Positions 1 through 5,207 of a stretch of DNA of 5,207 nucleotides are shown one piece after another. The notes beneath the pieces were generated by a model. That model saw only the letters and a program-made list of their open reading frames with translations. It was not told the DNA's origin and did no database searches. Both the position numbers and the translations under genes were made by a program. Numbering within the stretch: the stretch's first letter is position 1; each line of letters opens with the position of its first letter. The DNA is from Pseudomonadota bacterium (lineage in GTDB: Bacteria > Pseudomonadota > Gammaproteobacteria > Burkholderiales > Ferrovaceae), in assembly GCA_021805725.1 (NCBI GenBank), contig JAJZEH010000109.1, forward strand, positions 1-5,207, given 5' to 3'.

Positions 1-621
1 GGCGCGATAACGGGGAATGATCTTCCGGATCAATTCGCCGATGAGTATGAACAATGCCTTGCGGTCTGCATCGGTGAACAGGCTGCCCTGTTTCATCAAA
101 CGCTGCACCAGTTCGTTGGCGCGCCGCACACTCTCACCCATCCAGGCAAGGTGGTACCACACCAGCAGATCCGCCAGATAACGGTGCGACAGGTACTGCT
201 GCAGGTCGGGCTCCTGATCGGTCAATGCCGTCAGGGTTTTGTACAGGCGATGGTAGGCCGGAAAGGGCTCGATCATCTTGGAGAAATTGCTGCGGTAACA
301 GGCACTGAGAATGAGCTGACGCTCTTCGTCGGTCAGGTCTTCCATCGTGGGCCTGGCCAGCAGGGCCAGCAAGGGATCGCGCACCGCCCCGGTCTTGAAC
401 TGATTGCAGTAATCCTCCAGCTGCTCTACCAGCGAGGGCACGAAGTTGACCACACAGGCCATGTCCGGGTGCTGTTCGAGGTGCCAGGCCATGTCCGTGT
501 AATCCTTGATGGCATGGAGGTAAGTCCATGGCAACTCGAACCGGCCATCGAGGCTGTTACGGTAATCCGGCTGATGCATGTGCCAGCACAGCACCAGGCG
601 GAGTTTTCGGGAAGCGCTCAC
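1..621 (-). CDS. GH57 family glycoside hydrolase (alpha-amylase-like), N-terminal part, 3' end outside window
   Basis: Translating the minus strand from GTG at 621 gives 207 uninterrupted codons to the window edge. The protein opens with a hydrophobic strand followed by WHMHQPDYR (residues 13-21). This is GH57 conserved region I (HxHQP), the form seen in alpha-amylase/glucanotransferase-like members (COG1449 type); GH57 branching enzymes usually have HxHLP. Further family-like segments are PWTYLHAIKDY (31-41) and DLLVWYHLAW (151-160). The catalytic Glu nucleophile and Asp acid/base of GH57 lie further on and cannot be checked. Members of this type are usually well over 500 residues, so less than half is present. 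The GTG start is chosen because it lies 4 bases after the glgC stop and the next ATG (residue 15) would remove the HMHQP motif. There is no Shine-Dalgarno sequence before it, so coupling to glgC translation is likely. No signal peptide is visible, so it is probably cytoplasmic. A role in trimming or remodelling glycogen is inferred from the family and from its neighbour glgC; the exact specificity is unknown. Confidence 0.88.
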   Translation of the reverse strand, partial: MSASRKLRLVLCWHMHQPDYRNSLDGRFELPWTYLHAIKDYTDMAWHLEQHPDMACVVNFVPSLVEQLEDYCNQFKTGAVRDPLLALLARPTMEDLTDEERQLILSACYRSNFSKMIEPFPAYHRLYKTLTALTDQEPDLQQYLSHRYLADLLVWYHLAWMGESVRRANELVQRLMKQGSLFTDADRKALFILIGELIRKIIPRYRA

Positions 622-625
622 AGGT

Positions 626-1906
626 TCAGGTGGGATATCGGCTTTGGTTGAGCATGTCCGGTGTAATCAGTGTGACCCCCTTCTCGGAAACATAAAAGCG
701 CTTGCGATCCTGCTCGATGTCAAAACCCACCTCCAGGCCGTCCGGAATGATGCACCCACGGTCCACAATGACGCGTCTGAGCGCAACGCGCTCGCCAATG
801 CGCGCGTTGGGCAGGATGACGCTGTCCTCCACCCGGCTGTAGGCATTGACGTGAACATCGAAAAACAGCACTGAGCGCCGCACCGATGCGCCGCTCACGA
901 TGGAACCACCGGAAACCAGTGAATCCACGGCACAGCCGCGCCGGCCTTCGTCGTCAAAAACGAATTTGGCAGGAGGAAACTGTTCCTGGTAAGTCCAGAT
1001 AGGCCAGGAATTATCGTACAGATTGAGATCCGGAATGACCTTGGTCATCTCCATGTTGGCTTCCCAGTAGGCGTCAATGGTGCCCACATCACGCCAGTAG
1101 GGTTCGGTTTCAGGTGCGCCCACGCAACTTTCGTCAAAACGATGGGCAAAGACACGGTAGCGCGGCACCAGCCATGGAATGATGTCCTGGCCAAAATCAT
1201 GCCTGGAGTGGGGATCGTAGGCGTCGCGAATCAACTGTTCGTACAGGAACTTGGTGTTAAACACATAGATGCCCATGCTGACGAGAGCCTTGCCCGGTTC
1301 GTCGGGCAGGGACGTTGGCTGCTGCGGCTTCTCGTCAAAGGCGATGATGCGATCATTCTCATCTACCGTCATGACACCGAAAGCCGAGGCATCCTCCAGC
1401 GGCACGGTCAGACAGCCGATGGTCATATCCGCCTCGGCACTGACATGCGCCGCCAGCATCATGCCGTAATCCATTTTATAAATATGGTCGCCCGCCAGGA
1501 TGATGACGTGTTCGGGGTTGTGCGAGCGCAGGATGTCGATGTTCTGGAACACCGCATCGGCCGTGCCCTTGTACCATTCTTCCTGGATGCGCTGCTGTGC
1601 GGGAAGCAGTTCAACGAACTCGTTGAATTCTGCGCGCATGAAACTCCAGCCATGCTGGATATGCTGGATGAGGCTGTGAGCCTTGTACTGGGTAACGACC
1701 CCAATGCGGCGAATGCCGGAATTAATGCAGTTGGAAAGCGGGAAATCGATGATGCGGAATTTTCCACCAAAAAGCAACGCTGGCTTGGCGCGCCACTTGG
1801 TGAGATCCTTCAGCCGGCTGCCCCGGCCCCCTGCCAGAATCAAGGCCACCGCGTTCTTGGTGAGCACGCTGATAAACCGCTCAGATGCAATGTCGCGGGG
1901 AAACAT
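626..1906 (-). CDS. glgC: Glucose-1-phosphate adenylyltransferase (ADP-glucose pyrophosphorylase)
   Basis: Makes ADP-glucose and pyrophosphate from ATP and glucose-1-phosphate, the committed and usually allosterically controlled step of bacterial glycogen synthesis in the cytoplasm. The protein is 426 residues (E. coli GlgC 431) and aligns end to end. The nucleotidyltransferase domain comes first: signature GGRGSRL at 26-32, the RAKPA segment at 39-43, WYKGTADAV at 111-119, the GDHIYK loop with catalytic Asp140 (E. coli Asp142), and Lys193 of FDEKP (E. coli Lys195, glucose-1-P binding). SMGIYVF and EPYWRDVGT motifs follow, then a C-terminal left-handed beta-helix from roughly residue 300. Gln73 and Trp111 match E. 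coli Gln74 and Trp113, which are implicated in transmitting activation. Positions matching E. coli Lys39, His46, Arg419 and Arg423 are Trp38, Leu45, Pro416 and Asn420, so effector response probably differs from the enteric enzyme. The ATG at 1906 has a strong GAGGAG 7 bases upstream. It is the first gene of a leftward operon with the GH57 gene and diverges from glgB. Confidence 0.98.
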   Translation of the reverse strand: MFPRDIASERFISVLTKNAVALILAGGRGSRLKDLTKWRAKPALLFGGKFRIIDFPLSNCINSGIRRIGVVTQYKAHSLIQHIQHGWSFMRAEFNEFVELLPAQQRIQEEWYKGTADAVFQNIDILRSHNPEHVIILAGDHIYKMDYGMMLAAHVSAEADMTIGCLTVPLEDASAFGVMTVDENDRIIAFDEKPQQPTSLPDEPGKALVSMGIYVFNTKFLYEQLIRDAYDPHSRHDFGQDIIPWLVPRYRVFAHRFDESCVGAPETEPYWRDVGTIDAYWEANMEMTKVIPDLNLYDNSWPIWTYQEQFPPAKFVFDDEGRRGCAVDSLVSGGSIVSGASVRRSVLFFDVHVNAYSRVEDSVILPNARIGERVALRRVIVDRGCIIPDGLEVGFDIEQDRKRFYVSEKGVTLITPDMLNQSRYPT

Positions 1907-1913
1907 GTCTGCA

Positions 1914-1919
1914 CTCCTC
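1914..1919 (-). promoter_or_regulatory. Ribosome binding site of glgC
   Basis: The minus strand reads GAGGAG, a near-perfect Shine-Dalgarno sequence, ending 7 bases before the ATG at 1906. It settles the glgC start. Just upstream, a short CTCA/TGAG inverted repeat (1917-1920 with 1926-1929, loop of 5) could pair part of this site in the transcript, but the stem is only 4-5 bp. Confidence 0.8.
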
Positions 1920-1966
1920 AGAAAATGAGATCATGAACGCAATGGCAGCGCGTGATAATTTGAGCC

Positions 1967-1972
1967 ATTATA
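1967..1972 (-). promoter_or_regulatory. Candidate sigma70 -10 element for leftward transcription (glgC-GH57)
   Basis: The minus strand reads TATAAT, a perfect -10 hexamer. It overlaps the plus-strand -10 at 1969-1974 because the 8-mer ATTATAAT (1967-1974) is its own reverse complement. No good -35 is found at 16-18 bp spacing (CCAAAC at 17 bp), so an activator or an alternative promoter may be involved. If used, transcription would start near 1960 and leave a leader of about 53 bases before glgC. This is a sequence match only. Confidence 0.45.
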
Positions 1973-1974
1973 AT
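1969..1974 (+). promoter_or_regulatory. Candidate sigma70 -10 element for rightward transcription (glgB-pgi)
   Basis: A perfect TATAAT lies 37 bases before the glgB ATG, in the most AT-rich part of the divergent intergenic region. Predicted transcription start is near 1981, giving a leader of about 30 bases. The -35 position at 17 bp spacing reads CAGCGC, a poor match, and there is no extended TGn. Initiation may therefore need an activator. It shares six of its eight symmetric bases with the opposite-strand -10. Confidence 0.5.
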
Positions 1975-2011
1975 TGATTTAATACGGGAGTTTGGCCACA
2001 AGCCTCGAAAC

Positions 2012-4183
2012 ATGCCCAAAAAAATAACGGATCCATTACAGCAGGCCATCCTGGAAGCCAGGCACCACGACCCTTTCAGCACACTGGGCCTGCATCATAA
2101 CGGACAGGAATGGCAGTTGCGCGTGTTCCTGCCACACGCCAGCGCGCTGGAACTGTTCACCACTCAATGGGAGCTGGTGCCGAAAATTCACGAGCAGGGG
2201 CTCTACCTGTGGCGTGGCCCTACCGCCCCGCAGTCGCCGTGCCGCATACGCTACACGGAAAACGGACGCCAAATTGAAACATTTGATGTCTATTCTTTCC
2301 TGCCATTGATCAGCGACCATGACCTGTACCTGTTTCAGGAAGGACGCCTGCAACAGCTATACCGCGTTCTTGGTGCCCACCCCTGCACGCACCAGGAAGT
2401 AGCCGGCATTCGCTTTGCCGTCTGGGCACCCAACGCCGAACGCGTGAGTGTCGTGGGCGATTTCAACCACTGGGACGGGCGACAACATCCCATGCGCGTG
2501 CGCAGCAACAGCGGCATCTGGGAGGTTTTCATCCCGGGCTTGCCGCTGGGGGCCCTGTATAAATTTGAAATACGAAATCGCCATCATGGTGCCATCATGG
2601 TCAAGACTGATCCCTACGGATCCGCTTTTGAACTGCGACCAGGCACGGCCGCCCGGATATGCCCCGAAGGCCGGTTTGTCTGGCAGGATGCGGCATGGAT
2701 GGCGCAACGCGCCCGCTCGGACTGGTTGCACGCGCCCATGAACATTTACGAGGTCCATCTGGGCTCATGGAAGCAACCTGCCAACCGGGATTTTTACAAT
2801 TATCGGGAACTGGCCGATCTGTTACTGCCTTACGTTCTGGAGATGGGTTACACCCACATTGAACTGATGCCAATCAGCGAACATCCCCTCGACGAATCCT
2901 GGGGTTACCAGACCACCGGCTATTACGGCGTGACAAGCCGTTATGGCGAACCTGATGACTTTCGTGCCTTCGTGGACCGCTGTCACGGTGCTGGCATCGG
3001 CGTCATCCTCGACTGGGTGCCCGGACACTTTCCCAAAGATGACTTCGCCCTGGCGCGCTTTGATGGCAGCGCCCTGTATGAACATGAAGATCCTCGTCTG
3101 GGCGAGCATCAGGACTGGGGCACCTACATCTTCAACTACGGGCGCAACGAAGTGCGCGGCTTTCTGATTGGCAATGCCCACTACTGGTTGTCCGAATTTC
3201 ATATTGACGGCCTGCGCGTTGACGCCGTGGCCTCCATGCTCTACCTCGACTATTCGCGCAAGCCTGGTGAATGGCTGCCCAACGTGCATGGCGGGCGGGA
3301 AAACCTTGACGCCCTGTCCTTCATTCGCGAGGTCAACCTGATGGTACATGAGCAGTTTCCCGGAGCGCTCACCATCGCCGAGGAATCCACCTCCTGGCCC
3401 ATGGTGTCGCGCCCCATCTACCTGGGCGGACTGGGTTTTTCCATGAAATGGAACATGGGTTGGATGAACGACACCCTGCGCTATTTCTCGCGCAACCCGG
3501 TACATCGCCGCCACCATCACCGCGACCTGACATTCTTTCAGCTGTATGCCTACACCGAAAACTTCGTTCTGCCCTTTTCTCACGATGAAGTGGTTCACGG
3601 CAAGCACTCCCTGCTCGACAAGATGCCGGGTGACACATGGCAGCGCTTTGCCAACCTGCGCCTGCTGCTGACCTACCAGATGACAAGCCCTGGCAAGAAG
3701 CTCAACTTCATGGGGAACGAGTTCGGACAAGGTCGCGAATGGCAGGTCAAGTCCGGTCTTGACTGGTCCTTGCTGGAGACGCACTGGCACCAGGGCATCC
3801 AGCATCTGTGTCGCGACCTCAACCGTCAGTACCGTCAGCACCCGGCTTTGCACGATCTCGACTTCGAATCCAGTGGCTTCATCTGGGTGGATTGCGATAA
3901 TGCAGACCAGTCCATACTGAGTTTCGTGCGCCGCAGTCGCTCTGGCGCCCAGCTGGTGGTGGCGCTCAACTTCACGCCCGTGCCACGAACGGCGCACCGG
4001 CTGGGCGTTCCCAATGAAGGCCAGTACCGGGAACTGATCAACAGCGACTCGACCCATTACGGGGGCAGCAACCTTGGCAATGGATCGGGGCTGCACGCCA
4101 TTGCAATGCCGTGGAACGGACAACCCTGTTCTTTGACCCTGACCCTGCCTCCCCTGGCAGGCCTCATCCTGGAGTCCTGCTAG
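2012..4183 (+). CDS. glgB: 1,4-alpha-glucan (glycogen) branching enzyme, GH13
   Basis: Cuts alpha-1,4 chains and transfers the fragment to an alpha-1,6 position, creating branches in glycogen; cytoplasmic. The protein is 723 residues (E. coli GlgB 728) and full-length. It has an N-terminal N1 domain (about 1-105), a CBM48/N2 beta-sandwich (about 120-205, with [20 protein letters not shown]), a GH13 barrel (about 245-600) and a C-terminal beta domain (about 625-720). Catalytic residues are all present: nucleophile Asp404 in [10 protein letters not shown], acid/base Glu457 in TIAEEST, and Asp525 in [10 protein letters not shown], with the same spacing as E. coli Asp405/Glu458/Asp526. Region I DWVPGHF is at 334-340. 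The ATG at 2012 is the only usual start codon before the in-frame stop at 1961 and gives the expected N-terminus. No good Shine-Dalgarno precedes it; the A-rich second to fifth codons may help initiation. It is the first gene of the rightward pair, and its stop directly abuts the pgi start. Confidence 0.98.
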   Translation: MPKKITDPLQQAILEARHHDPFSTLGLHHNGQEWQLRVFLPHASALELFTTQWELVPKIHEQGLYLWRGPTAPQSPCRIRYTENGRQIETFDVYSFLPLISDHDLYLFQEGRLQQLYRVLGAHPCTHQEVAGIRFAVWAPNAERVSVVGDFNHWDGRQHPMRVRSNSGIWEVFIPGLPLGALYKFEIRNRHHGAIMVKTDPYGSAFELRPGTAARICPEGRFVWQDAAWMAQRARSDWLHAPMNIYEVHLGSWKQPANRDFYNYRELADLLLPYVLEMGYTHIELMPISEHPLDESWGYQTTGYYGVTSRYGEPDDFRAFVDRCHGAGIGVILDWVPGHFPKDDFALARFDGSALYEHEDPRLGEHQDWGTYIFNYGRNEVRGFLIGNAHYWLSEFHIDGLRVDAVASMLYLDYSRKPGEWLPNVHGGRENLDALSFIREVNLMVHEQFPGALTIAEESTSWPMVSRPIYLGGLGFSMKWNMGWMNDTLRYFSRNPVHRRHHHRDLTFFQLYAYTENFVLPFSHDEVVHGKHSLLDKMPGDTWQRFANLRLLLTYQMTSPGKKLNFMGNEFGQGREWQVKSGLDWSLLETHWHQGIQHLCRDLNRQYRQHPALHDLDFESSGFIWVDCDNADQSILSFVRRSRSGAQLVVALNFTPVPRTAHRLGVPNEGQYRELINSDSTHYGGSNLGNGSGLHAIAMPWNGQPCSLTLTLPPLAGLILESC
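4171..4174 (+). promoter_or_regulatory. Ribosome binding site of pgi inside the 3' end of glgB
   Basis: GGAG lies within the last codons of glgB, 9 bases before the pgi ATG at 4184. With the TAG stop of glgB directly followed by ATG, this points to translational coupling of the two genes and supports the chosen pgi start. Confidence 0.6.
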
Positions 4184-5207
4184 ATGTCCTCACTGACACA
4201 ATCCCCCGCGTGGCTGGCCTTGGCGCAGCATCAGCACACCATTAAAACGCAACATCTGCGCGAACTCTTTGCAACGGACCCGGACCGCTTCAGCCGCTTT
4301 ACCCTGCATGCCGGTCCCCTCATGCTGGATTACTCCAAAAACCGCATCACGGAACAGACCCTGTCACTCCTGCTGGACCTCGCCTCCCAGGCCCGACTGC
4401 CGGAAAACATCACCCGCCTGTTGAATGGCGACAAGGTCAATGTCACCGAACATCGAGCCGCTCTGCACACCGCCCTGCGCAACCGGTCCGGGCAACCCGT
4501 CATGCTTGACGGCGCGGATGTCATGCCCGGCGTTCGGCGCGTGCTGCAGCAGATGCGTGAATTTTCCGACGCGGTACGCCAGGGCCGGTGGCTGGGGTAC
4601 ACCGGCAGACCCATCACGGATGTGGTCAACATCGGTATTGGCGGATCGGACCTGGGGCCGGCCATGGTCACAGCCGCCCTGCCCGCCGACTGCCGCCCCC
4701 TTGCACTGCATTTCGTGTCCAACGTGGACGGTGCCGACCTGTGCCAGACCCTGAAGCTGCTGGACCCCGAGACCACGCTCTTCATCATTGCATCAAAAAC
4801 CTTCACCACCCAGGAAACCCTGCTCAACGCCCGTTCGGCCCGCGCCTGGTTTTTGCAACGCGCGGAGCGCCATGATCATGTGGCGCGCCATTTCGTGGCG
4901 CTTTCCACCAACCGCGAGGAAGTATTGCGCTTTGGCATCGATCCCGCGCACATGTTCGAGTTCTGGGACTGGGTGGGTGGACGCTATTCGCTGTGGTCGG
5001 CCATCGGGCTTTCCATCGTGCTGGGCATCGGCATGGAGGGCTTCGAAGCTCTCCTGCAGGGCGCCTTCGAGATGGACGAGCATTTCCGCAACAGCCCGCT
5101 GGAACGCAACATGCCGGTCATTCTGGGGCTGCTGGACGTGTGGTACATCAACTTCTTCGGTGCGCAAACCCGGGCCATCCTGCCCTACGATCAGGGATTG
5201 AATTCGT
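4184..5207 (+). CDS. pgi: Glucose-6-phosphate isomerase, N-terminal 341 codons, 3' end outside window
   Basis: Interconverts glucose-6-phosphate and fructose-6-phosphate in the cytoplasm, linking glycolysis/gluconeogenesis to the hexose phosphates that feed glycogen. The frame is open from the ATG at 4184 to the window end, giving 341 residues; family members of this type have about 550. Visible landmarks are the [12 protein letters not shown] loop (148-159), SNVDG (179-183), and the sugar-phosphate binding segment SKTFTTQET (204-212). Next comes PROSITE-type signature 1, [14 protein letters not shown] (262-275), including the conserved Arg268, and then LPYDQ (333-337). The catalytic Glu of the ESNGK motif, the His and the C-terminal Lys fall beyond the edge and cannot be checked. 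It starts immediately after the glgB stop with GGAG 9 bases upstream, so glgB and pgi are almost certainly co-transcribed. No frameshift or missing motif is seen in the part present. Confidence 0.97.
   Translation, partial: MSSLTQSPAWLALAQHQHTIKTQHLRELFATDPDRFSRFTLHAGPLMLDYSKNRITEQTLSLLLDLASQARLPENITRLLNGDKVNVTEHRAALHTALRNRSGQPVMLDGADVMPGVRRVLQQMREFSDAVRQGRWLGYTGRPITDVVNIGIGGSDLGPAMVTAALPADCRPLALHFVSNVDGADLCQTLKLLDPETTLFIIASKTFTTQETLLNARSARAWFLQRAERHDHVARHFVALSTNREEVLRFGIDPAHMFEFWDWVGGRYSLWSAIGLSIVLGIGMEGFEALLQGAFEMDEHFRNSPLERNMPVILGLLDVWYINFFGAQTRAILPYDQGLNS

Larger units (their letters stand above)
1907..2011. other. Divergent intergenic control region between glgC and glgB
   Basis: These 105 bases separate the two divergent start codons and are the only noncoding stretch of any size in the window. 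The middle (about 1955-1983) is AT-rich against GC-rich genes and holds the symmetric ATTATAAT. All regulation of both operons visible here must act within it or within the flanking coding ends. I saw no convincing CRP-type (TGTGA-N6-TCACA) site, no terminator and no riboswitch-like structure. Confidence 0.75.

Noticed and set aside
134..651. Open frames of 131 codons (minus) and 166 codons (plus) at the left end
   Set aside because: The GTG-started GH57 frame in this stretch has clear family motifs; these two are out-of-frame or antisense shadows of it.
1786..1795. Perfect 10-bp palindrome TGGCGCGCCA in glgC
   Set aside because: It lies within conserved coding sequence (the KWRAKPA region), is built from GC-rich codons and has no loop; most likely coincidental.
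1142..1936. Plus-strand open frame (264 codons) opposite glgC
   Set aside because: It is antisense to conserved GlgC, carries no recognisable domain, and overlaps the glgC ribosome site and start; a shadow frame.
1930..1956. ATCA...TGAT inverted half-sites upstream of glgC as a possible operator
   Set aside because: The 4-bp arms are far apart and match no regulator site I know.
2822..4123. Long minus-strand open frame (433 codons) opposite glgB
   Set aside because: It is fully antisense to conserved GlgB catalytic sequence, matches no family I recognise, and has a composition typical of shadow frames in GC-rich DNA.
4330..4875. Several 95-165 codon open frames on both strands within pgi
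   Set aside because: Pgi motifs run continuously through this region in the frame from 4184; the others are shadows.

Overview
This window reads as a glycogen (storage alpha-glucan) metabolism locus of a GC-rich Gram-negative bacterium. GlgC, GlgB and Pgi all resemble proteobacterial proteins, and a gamma- or betaproteobacterium is most likely. Genus cannot be fixed from the sequence alone. Nearly all of the window is coding, and codon use looks homogeneous across the four genes. There are no RNA genes, mobile elements, CRISPR arrays or clear terminators.

Layout: two gene pairs are transcribed away from each other from a short, AT-rich intergenic region (1907-2011). Leftward (minus strand) lie glgC (ADP-glucose pyrophosphorylase, 1906-626) and, 4 bases after it, a GTG-started GH57 glycoside hydrolase gene (621-1) that runs off the left edge. 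Rightward (plus strand) lie glgB (branching enzyme, 2012-4183) and, with no gap, pgi (glucose-6-phosphate isomerase, from 4184), which runs off the right edge at codon 341 of about 550.

How the genes fit together: Pgi interconverts fructose-6-P and glucose-6-P. After phosphoglucomutase (not in the window), GlgC activates glucose-1-P to ADP-glucose. Glycogen synthase (not in the window) would polymerise it, GlgB introduces alpha-1,6 branches, and the GH57 enzyme probably trims or remodels the alpha-glucan. The layout therefore links central hexose-phosphate metabolism to storage polymer synthesis and turnover.

I found no plainly undescribed system. The points most worth a second look are a perfectly palindromic ATTATAAT in the intergenic region that gives a consensus -10 hexamer on both strands, and GlgC substitutions at positions matching several E. 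coli activator/inhibitor contact residues.
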